Shown here one piece after another: positions 1-7,627 of a stretch of 64,000 nt of DNA; positions within the stretch are counted from its first letter, which is position 1; each line of letters begins with the position of its first letter. Under the pieces are notes generated by a model, which was not told the DNA's origin, did not search any database, and saw nothing but the letters and a program-made list of their open reading frames with translations. The translations under genes and the position numbers were made by a program. The stretch is from Streptomyces sp. CB02056 (GTDB taxonomy: Bacteria > Actinomycetota > Actinomycetes > Streptomycetales > Streptomycetaceae): NCBI RefSeq assembly GCF_001905545.1, contig NZ_LIPD01000007.1, positions 342,340 to 406,339 on the forward strand. The letters are read 5' to 3'.

Positions 1-318
1 GGGTGCGTGCATCGCAAGGCGGAGGAGGGAGTCCATGCGGAGCATCGGCGACCGACGACAACGCGGCGAGGTGCGTGCTCCGGCGTCGTGCGCCCGGCAT
101 GATCCGAAAGAGAGGACCCAGGCCGACCAGGCGATTCGGGAGCGAAAACGAAGGCGTGAACCCCTACCGAACGGCAGAGCGAAGAGCCGGATTTAGGCCG
201 TTCCGCATCTGGCTCTCCCCCGCCCCGGCGTCGCTATGATGATCCGCCTCACGTCCTCGGCGTCCCCCTCCGCGGGCGTGACCCGCCACCGCGCCCCGCC
301 GTCCCCCTGGAGGCCGCC
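1..318. other. No gene seen; leader of the first methyltransferase
   Basis: I see no convincing coding sequence here. The last part should be the promoter and leader of the methyltransferase that follows. A TATGAT hexamer at 235-240 could be a -10 element, but I see no good -35 partner, so this is only a suggestion. Confidence 0.4.
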
Positions 319-1197
319 GTGCCCATGTCCGAGACCGCGGTCGAGGCCGCAGTCCACTCCGCGCCGCTGAAGCGGGACGACATTCCCGGCTGGTTCTTCA
401 GCCTCGACCGGGCCGCCTTCAGCCACCTGCTGTCCGCCCAGACCGCGGCCGGCGTCACCGGCGACATCCTGGAGCTCGGCAGCTACCTCGGCCGCAGCGC
501 CGTCCTGCTCGGCGACCACCTGCAGCCGGGTGAGCGGCTGACGGTCTGCGACCTGTTCGACTCCGAGGCGGGCGACGCCGACAACGCCGCCGAGATGAAC
601 ATGTCCTACCGCAAGACCCTCACCCGCAGCGCCTTCGAGGCCAACTACCTCGCCTTCCACGGCGAGCTGCCCGAGATAGTGCAGGCCCCGACCTCGGTGC
701 TGGCCGACGGCCGCGTCCGGGCGGACAGCTGCCGCTTCGTCCACGTCGACGCCTCCCACCTCTACGAGCACGTCGCCGGGGACATCGCGGTGGCCCGGGC
801 CGCGCTCGGCGAGAACGGCGTGGTCGCCCTGGACGACTACCGCTCCGAGCACACCCCGGGCGTCTCCGCCGCGGTCTGGGAGGCGGTCTTCACCGGCGGA
901 CTGCGGCCGGTCCTGCTCACCCCGATGAAGTTCTACGGCACCTGGGGCGACGCGGCGGCCGCCCAGGCCGTCCTGCGGAAGCGCGATTGGCCGGCCGAGG
1001 GGTACACCGTCGACGAGGACACCATCGCCGGCGCCCGGGTGATGCGCCTCAACTACCAGGTCAAGGGCCCGATCCAGCGCTCCACCTCACGGCGGCTCGC
1101 CCTGGAGCTCCTGCCCCCGGTCGCGACCAAGGCCACCCGCCGGATGCTCCGGACACTGCGCGAACGCCGCGCCGCACCCCCGCTCCCGCGCGCCTGA
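319..1197 (+). CDS. Class I SAM-dependent methyltransferase
   Basis: Predicted 292-aa O- or N-methyltransferase of the Methyltransf_24 type. The SAM-binding loop is seen as DILELGSYLGRSAVLL near residue 50, followed by an acidic VCDLFDSE strand end. FVHVDASHLYEHVAGD and VVALDDY are the later Rossmann strands that often carry metal-binding residues in catechol-like O-methyltransferases. The GTG at 319 is chosen because GGAGG lies 5 bases upstream; the ATG at 325 is the alternative. The gene stands alone: decayed recombinase DNA follows, and a hairpin terminator starts 11 bases after the stop. Nothing nearby names the substrate, although surface-sugar or secondary-metabolite methylation is common for this family. 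Confidence 0.85.
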   Translation: MPMSETAVEAAVHSAPLKRDDIPGWFFSLDRAAFSHLLSAQTAAGVTGDILELGSYLGRSAVLLGDHLQPGERLTVCDLFDSEAGDADNAAEMNMSYRKTLTRSAFEANYLAFHGELPEIVQAPTSVLADGRVRADSCRFVHVDASHLYEHVAGDIAVARAALGENGVVALDDYRSEHTPGVSAAVWEAVFTGGLRPVLLTPMKFYGTWGDAAAAQAVLRKRDWPAEGYTVDEDTIAGARVMRLNYQVKGPIQRSTSRRLALELLPPVATKATRRMLRTLRERRAAPPLPRA

Positions 1198-1207
1198 CCC
1201 TCACGCA

Positions 1208-1239
1208 CCGGGGCCCGCACCTCACCGGCCGGGCCCCGG
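1208..1239 (+). terminator. Hairpin terminator after the methyltransferase
   Basis: Perfect 10-bp stem, CCGGGGCCCG against CGGGCCCCGG, with a 12-base loop, starting 11 bases after the stop codon. There is no U-tract, which is usual in high-GC actinomycetes. Confidence 0.75.
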
Positions 1240-1364
1240 CGCCGGCTTCGCCCCGTACACGGCCCTGTTCCCCCGAAGCCACGGCGAAGCGAGGAACAGC
1301 GCTCTGCAGTCGGAGTGGCACTCGGCCCGGGACAGCGAGGCGGGCACCGGGACTTGGCCTACCT

Positions 1365-1643
1365 GAAGGACGGCGAAGTCGATGTGGGCCTGTTCGACGG
1401 CTTCGGGGCACACCTCGCGCTTGGCGTGCTCGGGCGGCGCCCGGTAGATGCTCGCGACGGAGGGGTTCCGCCCCTTCCGCTTGCCGGCGGGGATGATCAG
1501 GCCGGGCTGGATCTGTTCGACCGACCGCCGCCCGCGCGGCGCCGCAGGACGGTGTGCACCGTGTCGTCGGTGATGACGGGCGGTCGGCCGCTGTCCTTGC
1601 CCTTGCGGGCCGCGGTGTGCCCTTCGAGGGTGGACGCGCGGAG
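1365..1643 (-). pseudogene. Serine recombinase/resolvase C-terminal relic, frameshifted
   Basis: Read on the minus strand, the DNA encodes RASTLEGHTAARKGKDSGRP then VITDDTVHTVLRRRAG. After a frameshift near 1520 it continues in another frame as EQIQPGLIIPAGKRKGRNPS then VASIYRAPPEHAKREV. This is the DNA-binding tail typical of actinomycete resolvase/invertase-family recombinases, whose C-terminal helix-turn-helix contains GRPPxITDD and NPSVASIYRA-type motifs. The N-terminal catalytic domain is absent from this stretch. It is therefore a dead fragment of a past mobile element, lying between the methyltransferase and the PhzF promoter. I infer the family from the motifs; the exact ends are approximate. 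Confidence 0.65.
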
Positions 1644-1777
1644 TGGGCGGTGCGGACGTCCGGGCTCGGCGGGTCCGGGTCGGTCAGCGCACTTCGGACA
1701 GGCTTGCCGGCAGGGGTCCGGCACCCCGTGATCGACCTTGCTCTCGCACCGGACCGTTCGCGAGAAGGCAACTCTGG

Positions 1778-1805
1778 TGGACACTTAGTCCAGGCTGGAT
1801 ATAAC
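1778..1805 (+). promoter_or_regulatory. Promoter with overlapping palindromic operator upstream of phzF-like gene
   Basis: TGGACA at 1778-1783 and TATAAC at 1800-1805 are separated by 16 bases and fit a vegetative-type promoter. The -35 hexamer lies inside a perfect interrupted palindrome, TGGAC-ACTTA-GTCCA (1778-1792), the kind of site bound by TetR-family dimers. This suggests a repressor controls the downstream gene. No candidate regulator gene is adjacent, so the regulator is unknown. Confidence 0.5.
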
Positions 1806-2003
1806 GTCCAACTCATGAGGAGCCCTGACGCACGCACGGATCCGCGCGTGCAGACCTGGGCGCCCCGGACTCCGCACTCGCCTCGGACGTCCTCCACGAA
1901 CCGACCCCGCCGGCCCGATGATCACCATGCTCAGCGTCAGCCCCGGCAGCCACGGACAACAGCCCAGCCGATGACAGCAGAGCCACTCGAAAAGAGAACC
2001 GCG

Positions 2004-2960
2004 ATGACGACCCACTCCGCCGGCACCCCTGCGCTCCCCACACTCGCGAGCGACAACTCGGCCTTCTCCGGCGATGACGGGTGCATGAAATTCGAACTGG
2101 TCGAAGTGTTCGGGAATGAGCCGCTGACCGGAGGGCCACTCGGAGTGGTCACGTGCGCTGCCTCATGTGACGATGCGCTGATGCAACGCCTGGCGGCCCG
2201 CCTGGCCATGCCGGAAACCGTCTTCCTGCGCCGGGGGGACGGAGGAGAGGTGGAGGTGCGAATCTTCACCCCCTACGTCGAGCTGGACTTCGCAGGTCAT
2301 CCCCTCGTGGGAGCAGCCGCAGTGGCGGTGCGGCAGGGCCTGGCCCAGCCCGGCCGGGTGGCGCTGCGCACTCGGGGCGGAATCGTTCACGCGCAGGTGG
2401 GGCCGACAGGGGAAAGTGCGGTACTGGAGGAACGGGCCTGCCAGGTGGGTCCGCCCGTCGTTCCGGATCTCGTATGCGAAGCGGTTGGGCTCGCTCCGGA
2501 CGCGGCAGTGGGGCCCGTGAGATTGGCATCGGCCGGGCTCGGGTTCGCCTGCCTCCCGGTGAGCGCCGCCGATCTGGAGTCGGCCGAGGCCCTGCCGCAC
2601 AGGGTTGCGGCGCTCGCCGAGAGCGTGCCCGGACTGGCCGGCGTTTTCGGGGTGGCAGTGTTCGTTCCGCAACTGCCCGAAGTCCGCGCTCGGGTCTTCG
2701 TTCCCGAGCCGGTTTGCGCGGAAGACCCCGCCACAGGCTCGGCCGCACTGGCAATGGCCGGATGGCTGGCGCACACGGGGCCGATCGACAAGCCCCTGGT
2801 GTTCGACATCGTCCAGGGCACCACCGAACTCGGCTTCTCCAGATTGCGGGTGGAAGTCCGCAGGAATGCCGATGGGGGCATATTCGCAAGCGTCGGCGGC
2901 GGGGTACGCACCTTGCTGAAAGGGCAGCTCATGACGGGCAAAATGGTCGACCGGGCCTGA
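2004..2960 (+). CDS. PhzF family isomerase/epimerase-like protein
   Basis: The protein has the PhzF/YddE two-fold barrel signatures: MKFELVEVFGNEPLTGGPLG at the start of the homologous part, the catalytic-site region FTPYVELDFAGHPLVGAAA, and EDPATGSAALAMAGWLAHTG in the second half. Family members isomerise small hydroxylated acids, as PhzF does with DHHA in phenazine synthesis, but no other phenazine genes are here. The ATG at 2004 has AAAGAG upstream and gives 318 aa. The ATG at 2085 starts exactly at the conserved region and gives a family-typical 291 aa, so it is equally possible. It precedes the lyase/transporter genes on the same strand, but a 270-base regulatory gap separates them. Confidence 0.8.
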   Translation: MTTHSAGTPALPTLASDNSAFSGDDGCMKFELVEVFGNEPLTGGPLGVVTCAASCDDALMQRLAARLAMPETVFLRRGDGGEVEVRIFTPYVELDFAGHPLVGAAAVAVRQGLAQPGRVALRTRGGIVHAQVGPTGESAVLEERACQVGPPVVPDLVCEAVGLAPDAAVGPVRLASAGLGFACLPVSAADLESAEALPHRVAALAESVPGLAGVFGVAVFVPQLPEVRARVFVPEPVCAEDPATGSAALAMAGWLAHTGPIDKPLVFDIVQGTTELGFSRLRVEVRRNADGGIFASVGGGVRTLLKGQLMTGKMVDRA

Positions 2961-3101
2961 GAACCGCTCGCCCGGCGATTCACGTGACGGCAGTCGACTC
3001 CGACAGCCCTGCCTCCGGGGCGCCGACCCCGACCACCCTGCTGGAGCGTCACAGCATTTAGCCGATATACATATCAGCATCTTTCATATCTTCGACATTT
3101 C

Positions 3102-3119
3102 TTCACTCTCGCGAGTGAA
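3102..3119. promoter_or_regulatory. Palindromic operator candidate upstream of the lyase operon
   Basis: TTCACTC-TCGC-GAGTGAA is a perfect 7-bp inverted repeat with a 4-base spacer in an unusually AT-rich stretch (about 3050-3180). A second small palindrome, GATAT-AC-ATATC, sits at 3064-3075. TTGCCC at 3134-3139 and CATAGT at 3159-3164 could be a weakly spaced promoter downstream. This is a plausible regulator-binding site for the operon that starts at 3232. Confidence 0.5.
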
Positions 3120-3231
3120 TCTCACTTAAAGATTTGCCCACGGAACCTTAAAGAGCGCATAGTGATGACACCTCAGTTCGGTCTGGCAAGCACCAAGTTC
3201 AGGCAAAGTCATCCCCAGTGAGGAGAAGACC

Positions 3232-4119
3232 TTGTTCCACGGAAACACGGCAACGGACAGCCCCGGGCAGCGGCTGCGCGCGGAGATCGCGGGCCCGGGG
3301 GCGACGCCGCTGATCGGCGTCTACGACATGTACTCGGCCTCCATCGCGGCCGAGCACTACGACGGCATGTTCGTCTCCGGCTTCGGCTTCGCGGCCTCCT
3401 ACTACGGGCTGCCGGACATCGGTTTCATCGCCTGGCCCGACATGGTGGGCTTCGTCGAACGGCTGCGCGGGGCCTTTCCCCGGCACCACCTGCTGGTCGA
3501 CATCGACGACGGCTACGTCGATCCGGAGGTGGCCTGCCACGTCGTGCGCAAGCTCGAACGGATCGGCGCGTCGGGCGTGATCCTGGAGGACCAGAAGCGG
3601 CCGCGCCGCTGCGGGCACGCGGACGGCAAGCTGGTGCTCCCGCTGGAGGAGTACCTGGAGAAGCTGGAGCTCGTCCTCGCCAACCGGACGGACTTGGTGG
3701 TGGTCGCGCGCACCGACGCCACCGAGGAGGCCGACATCCTGCGCCGGGCCCGGGCGCTCGCCGCCACCGACGCCGATGTGGTGCTCGTGGACGGCGTGCG
3801 CAGCGAGGAGTGGATCCGCCGGATCCGCCGGGTGGTCGGCGACAAGCCGCTGCTGTTCAACCAGATCGCGGGCGGCAAGTCGCCCCGGCTGTCGCTCTCG
3901 GAGCTGTCGGCCCTGGGGGTGGACGTGGCCATCTACAGCACCCCGTGCCTGTTCGCCGCGCACCGGGCGATGGACGAGGCGCTGTCCGAGCTGAAGAGCG
4001 CCGACGGGCGGCTGCCCACCCCGTCCGGGGGGCGTGAGCAGGTCGGCGTGCGGGAGTCCACCGAGCTGCTGGAGCGGAACATCGCGCGCCCCAGGGGGCT
4101 GATGGCGGTGACGGCATGA
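3232..4119 (+). CDS. Isocitrate lyase/PEP mutase superfamily protein
   Basis: A 295-aa alpha/beta-barrel enzyme of the ICL/PEPM superfamily, which makes or breaks C-C or P-C bonds in 2-oxo-acid substrates using Mg2+. LVDIDDGYVDPEVA supplies the metal-binding acidic residues. GVILEDQKRPRRCGHADGK contains the RCGH motif (residues 126-129) that places it with lyases such as methylisocitrate lyase rather than with true PEP mutase, whose EDK...NS motif is missing. TTG is the start, supported by AGGAG nine bases upstream. Its stop overlaps the next start as ATGA, so it is coupled to a small exported protein and then a transporter. Substrate unknown. Confidence 0.8.
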   Translation: MFHGNTATDSPGQRLRAEIAGPGATPLIGVYDMYSASIAAEHYDGMFVSGFGFAASYYGLPDIGFIAWPDMVGFVERLRGAFPRHHLLVDIDDGYVDPEVACHVVRKLERIGASGVILEDQKRPRRCGHADGKLVLPLEEYLEKLELVLANRTDLVVVARTDATEEADILRRARALAATDADVVLVDGVRSEEWIRRIRRVVGDKPLLFNQIAGGKSPRLSLSELSALGVDVAIYSTPCLFAAHRAMDEALSELKSADGRLPTPSGGREQVGVRESTELLERNIARPRGLMAVTA

Positions 4120-4463
4120 GGGCCGGGCAGCTCAGGCCGGCCCGGCCCTCGCCCGCCCTGCCCTCGTCGGCCCAGCCCTCGGCGGCCGCCGCCCTGCGGG
4201 CCACCGCGCTGGGGCTGGCCGGGGCCTGCGCCCTGCTCGCGGGGGCCGCGGCGCCCGCGGCCGCCGGCGGCGGGCTGATCACGGTCGTGGACAACTCGAA
4301 CGCCGACTCCTGGCTGGAGATCGACCGGACGGCCAACCTCCAGAACGGCAGCGGCTCCGCGGGCAGCGACCACGACGGCGCCGGCTCGCTGGTGGGCGGC
4401 CTGCTCGGCCCGGGTTCCTCCTCCGGGCCCGCCCTCCGCCCGGTGACGGGAGGCGGCCCGTGA
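4116..4463 (+). CDS. Small exported protein of unknown function
   Basis: A 115-aa protein that I do not recognise. A long Ala/Leu-rich hydrophobic stretch (about residues 24-50) ending in AAPAAA looks like a signal peptide. The mature part is short and Gly/Ser-rich, with VVDNSNADSWLEID as its only structured-looking segment. It overlaps the upstream lyase by ATGA and the downstream transporter by GTGA, so all three should be translated together. The coupling is the main evidence that it is real. Confidence 0.6.
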   Translation: MRAGQLRPARPSPALPSSAQPSAAAALRATALGLAGACALLAGAAAPAAAGGGLITVVDNSNADSWLEIDRTANLQNGSGSAGSDHDGAGSLVGGLLGPGSSSGPALRPVTGGGP

Positions 4464-5605
4464 CCGACGGCCTGGCGCGCCCGGAGCAGCCACCAGGGCT
4501 CCGGGCGCGCGGGGAGCGGCCCCGCGGGGCAAAGGCGCTCGAGGTACGGGCGCAGACGCAACGCGGCTCCGGGCCCCGCTCCCGAAGACTGCTGCCGCGC
4601 TGGCTGGACCCGTACATGGCGGCGCTGGCCGGAACGGTCGGGCTGGCCGCGCTGTTCCCGGCCTCCGGCGCCTCGGCACGGGTCGCCGAAGTGGCCTGCG
4701 ACCTCGCGGTGGCGCTGCTGTTCTTCCTCTACGGCGCCCGGCTCTCCACCCGCGAGACGCTGGCCGGGCTGCGCCACCTGCGGCTGCACGGGCTGGTGGT
4801 GGCCACCACCTTCGTCCTCTTCCCGCTGCTCGGCGTGGCCACGGCACTGCTCACGCCCGTCCCGCTCACCGGGCCGTTGCAAACCGGGGTGCTGTTCCTC
4901 TGTCTGGTGCCCTCGACGGTGCAGTCCTCGGTGGCGCTCACCGGCGCCGCCGGGGGCAACGTCCCGGCGGCGATCTGTGCCGGCACCTACTCCAGCCTGG
5001 CGGGTCTGGCGCTGACACCGCTGCTGGCGGCCTGGCTGCTGGGTTCGCACACCGAGCTGTCCGCCGACGGGCTGCTGCGGATCGGGCTGCAGCTGCTCGC
5101 GCCCTTCCTGCTCGGGCAGGTGCTGCGGCCGTGGCTCGGTGGTCCGCTGTCACGGCACAAACGGGTGCTCACGCCGGTGGATCGCGGCTCGATCCTGCTG
5201 GTCGTCTACACGGCGTTCAGCGCGGCGGTGTCCCAGGGCATCTGGGGCCTGGCCACCCCGCTGGCACTGCTCGGGCTCCTCGCGGTGCTGCTCGCCCTGC
5301 TCGCCGCCGCCCTGGCGGCCACCGGGCTCGGTGCCCGGCTGCTGGGGCTCGATCGGCCGGCCACCATCGCGGCGGTGCTCTGCGGTTCGCAGAAGAGCCT
5401 GGCCAACGGCCTGCCGATGGCGACCGTCCTGTTCGGAGCGCAAGCCGGGCTGATGGTGCTGCCGCTGATGCTCTACCACCAGCTCCAGCTGATCGTCGGC
5501 ACCGTCCTCGCCGGTCGCTGGTCGCGGGCGGCGGCGGGCGGCGCGGCGCCCGGATCGGTCCCGCCCGCGCTCACCGGTCCGGGCGCTCCGCCAGCGCCCG
5601 GGTGA
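4460..5605 (+). CDS. Bile acid:sodium symporter (SBF-like) family transporter
   Basis: A 381-aa polytopic membrane protein. After a roughly 45-residue basic, probably cytoplasmic N-terminus it has about nine or ten hydrophobic segments. FFLYGARLST, LVPSTVQSSVALTGAAGGN and LCGSQKSLANGLPMA match the SBF/YfeH pattern, including the conserved crossover regions. Family members carry organic anions with sodium. Sitting last in a coupled operon after a 2-oxo-acid lyase-family enzyme and a small exported protein, it may move the substrate or product of that enzyme; this is inference. The GTG start overlaps the previous stop. The 3' end runs 35 bases into the convergent gene. Confidence 0.85.
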   Translation: MTDGLARPEQPPGLRARGERPRGAKALEVRAQTQRGSGPRSRRLLPRWLDPYMAALAGTVGLAALFPASGASARVAEVACDLAVALLFFLYGARLSTRETLAGLRHLRLHGLVVATTFVLFPLLGVATALLTPVPLTGPLQTGVLFLCLVPSTVQSSVALTGAAGGNVPAAICAGTYSSLAGLALTPLLAAWLLGSHTELSADGLLRIGLQLLAPFLLGQVLRPWLGGPLSRHKRVLTPVDRGSILLVVYTAFSAAVSQGIWGLATPLALLGLLAVLLALLAAALAATGLGARLLGLDRPATIAAVLCGSQKSLANGLPMATVLFGAQAGLMVLPLMLYHQLQLIVGTVLAGRWSRAAAGGAAPGSVPPALTGPGAPPAPG

Positions 5606-6056
5606 TCCCCCGGCGCAGCCTGGCCGAGGCCCCGGGCTGTCGGCCGAGCGGGCGCAGCCGCTCGGCCGACAGCTCCGGTCGGCGGGCCAGCTCCAGGACG
5701 GCCGCGTACGGGCGGTCGCCCTCCCGCAGGCGGTCCCCGACGAGATCGACCAGGCCGTCCAACGCCTCGCCCGTGAGGGCGGGGTGGGCCGCGAGCAAGC
5801 GAAGGAGGCGATTGTCGTTCCACACCTGCTGCCGGCGCCCGACCAAGGCCGCCAGCAGGTCGGTGGGGGCGGCCGGGTTGTCGGCGATCGCGTGCCAGAC
5901 GAACGGGTACTCGCCGATGGCCAGCCGGCGCAGGACGTCGGGATTCGAGGTCCGTTCGGCGAGCCGCCGGTAGTCGCCGCCGTCATGCAGGTGCTTGAGC
6001 GCCTCCATGTCGTCCGTCGCGTCCGTCGTGTCCGCCGCGGCCACCGCCCTCAGCAC
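5571..6056 (-). CDS. Leucine-rich-repeat-variant-like protein
   Basis: A 161-aa soluble protein built of helical repeats with the rhythm of LRV-type sequences: RLAERTSNPDVLRRLA, HAIADNPAAPTDLLAALV, LLRLLAAHPALTGEALDGLV and LELARRPELSAERLRPLG. Such repeats make protein-binding scaffolds. The GTG at 6056 is the longest start; ATG at 6008 (MEALKHLHDGG) is a shorter alternative that still contains all repeats. It ends inside the convergent transporter gene and stands 30 bases downstream of the DUF402 gene, so it could be the last gene of that operon. Function unknown. Confidence 0.65.
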   Translation of the reverse strand: MLRAVAAADTTDATDDMEALKHLHDGGDYRRLAERTSNPDVLRRLAIGEYPFVWHAIADNPAAPTDLLAALVGRRQQVWNDNRLLRLLAAHPALTGEALDGLVDLVGDRLREGDRPYAAVLELARRPELSAERLRPLGRQPGASARLRRGITRALAERPDR

Positions 6057-6086
6057 CCTCGCCGTCCTTCGTGCAGGGGCGCGACC

Positions 6087-6788
6087 CTAACAGTCCACTG
6101 ATCCGCCCTCATTCCACTTTCCGGCGGGGGTGCTGAGGGCGGTGGCCGGGAGGGTGGGCAGCGGTCCCTCCGGCGGCAGCGTCCAGGCGTCCGAGTCGGG
6201 GGCGAACGGGCCGGTGCGGTCCCGGAGCTGGGCGAGGGCGAGCTCCCGGGCCCGGTCCAGCTGTCGGTGGGTGGCCTCGTCAACGACGCCGAGGCGCCGG
6301 GCCTGGGCGTACTCGTCCTCGTCCTTCCAGCTGTACGACGACAGATCGGGGGTGATCACGAGGTCCAGGAAGAGGTCGAGGGTGTCGATGCCGATGGCCG
6401 TCCGGCGGTACGGGCGCTCGAAGTTGACGTACCAGCGCAGCGGCCGGCCGTCGGGTGTCAGGAAACGGTGCACGCTGAACGGCACTCCGGCGGTGAAGCG
6501 GCTGAGCACCACGGTGTCGCGCCAGGTCCAGTGGTCGAGTTCCCAGCGGCCGGAGGCGAGGTCGTGGACGCAGTCCAGGCGCAGGGCGTCGTCTCCGGCG
6601 TGCGCTGCGACGGTCCAGCTGGCCGGGGCCAGGCTCTCCGTCCCCGGGCGGGCGGTGAGGGTCAGGACGTCGCCGTTGTCCGCGAGCACGGTGTGGGGCA
6701 TGGCCGACCAGACCCGGCCGTGGGCGACGTCCCGCCGTACGGCGGTGCTGCCCGGGGCGAAGACGGGAGCCGAGCCCGGGGCCGTCAC
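6087..6788 (-). CDS. DUF402 domain protein
   Basis: A 233-aa DUF402 protein, a family that includes nucleotide phosphatase or hydrolase enzymes such as FomD. The pattern is clear: HRFLTPDGRPLRWYVNFERP, then DTLDLFLDLVITPDLSSYSW followed by KDEDEYAQARRLG, which supply the family's acidic metal ligands. It is the fourth gene of a coupled operon; its GTG start overlaps the stop of the preceding gene by four bases (GTGA). A hydrolytic role on a phosphorylated small molecule is known for some relatives, but whether it acts on the product of the upstream dehydrogenase is not shown. Confidence 0.8.
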   Translation of the reverse strand: MTAPGSAPVFAPGSTAVRRDVAHGRVWSAMPHTVLADNGDVLTLTARPGTESLAPASWTVAAHAGDDALRLDCVHDLASGRWELDHWTWRDTVVLSRFTAGVPFSVHRFLTPDGRPLRWYVNFERPYRRTAIGIDTLDLFLDLVITPDLSSYSWKDEDEYAQARRLGVVDEATHRQLDRARELALAQLRDRTGPFAPDSDAWTLPPEGPLPTLPATALSTPAGKWNEGGSVDC

Positions 6789-7627
6789 CGGACGTAGTAG
6801 GCGCGGTTGTGGGCGGCGACGGGCGGGGACTGGTAGGTCCAGACCCCGGCGGCCGGGGCGTCGGCGATCAGGTGGGCGAGGTCGCGGGCGGACTCCTCGG
6901 CGGGGTTGCCGAGGTCGAGCCGGACGCGGTCGGCGGTGCGGTCGTCCAGCGCGTAGTAGCGGTAGGGCTGGTAGACGTTGAGCGGTCCGGCCAGCAGCTT
7001 GCCCTCGTCGTCGGTGCCGTAGCCGGTGATCGGGGTGTTGTTGACGGACTCGGGGGTGAGGCCCACCAGGTTCACGTCCAGGGCGAGGAGTTCCTCGTCG
7101 TGGCGGCTCAGCCCGTCCGGCCCGAGGGCGGCCCGACGGCAGGAGACCGACCAGCGTTCGCGCACGTCGGGCGCGTTGAGGGAGGGCAGGGTGGTCTCGA
7201 ACCAGCCCGGGTGCTTGGGCTCGGCGTACAGCCGGCGCCCGGCGTCGATGGCGAGCGGGTTGTCGCAGAGCACGTGCAGCCGCGCGATGCCGAGCAGCTT
7301 GGTCTGGTCGTAACCCCGGGCGTACTGGCCGTAGTTGACCACCGGCATCCGCTCCTCGGCGAAGACCGGGTGGGCGATCAGGTTGATCTCCAGCTCCTGG
7401 GTGATGCCGCCGCCGTTCGGATACTGGGCGAAGTAGAGCTGGAAGTTGAGCGAGACGCAGGCCCCGCCGTCGAAGGCGGCGACGCTCAGCCCGGGGTGGC
7501 GCTTGGCGAGCAGTTCACTCGCCCGCGCACGGTCGACCAGGTAGTCGACACCGACGTTGTGCAACGCACCGTAGTGGAAGGGCAGGTGGTACGGCTCCGG
7601 TACGGGCGGCAGCGGCAGGCCGGTCAT
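6785..7627 (-). CDS. Acetoacetate-decarboxylase-like protein (tentative)
   Basis: A 280-aa protein with no signal peptide or membrane segment. I do not recognise it with certainty. The stretch AIDAGRRLYAEPKHPGWFET resembles the GRE-(h)-x-G-x-PK motif of acetoacetate decarboxylase-fold proteins, and the early VDYLVDRARASELL followed by beta-rich sequence fits that fold. The catalytic lysine of true decarboxylases would be in the PK motif, here K in AEPKHPG. It lies between the GMC oxidoreductase (ATGA overlap upstream) and DUF402 (GTGA overlap downstream), so it probably acts on the same substrate. An upstream in-frame extension is possible but has no coding character. Confidence 0.55.
   Translation of the reverse strand: MTGLPLPPVPEPYHLPFHYGALHNVGVDYLVDRARASELLAKRHPGLSVAAFDGGACVSLNFQLYFAQYPNGGGITQELEINLIAHPVFAEERMPVVNYGQYARGYDQTKLLGIARLHVLCDNPLAIDAGRRLYAEPKHPGWFETTLPSLNAPDVRERWSVSCRRAALGPDGLSRHDEELLALDVNLVGLTPESVNNTPITGYGTDDEGKLLAGPLNVYQPYRYYALDDRTADRVRLDLGNPAEESARDLAHLIADAPAAGVWTYQSPPVAAHNRAYYVR

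Noticed and set aside
2004..4119. Phenazine or phosphonate biosynthesis cluster
   Set aside because: PhzF alone does not make a phenazine cluster, and the PEPM-family enzyme has the lyase RCGH motif rather than the PEP mutase motif; no other pathway genes are present.
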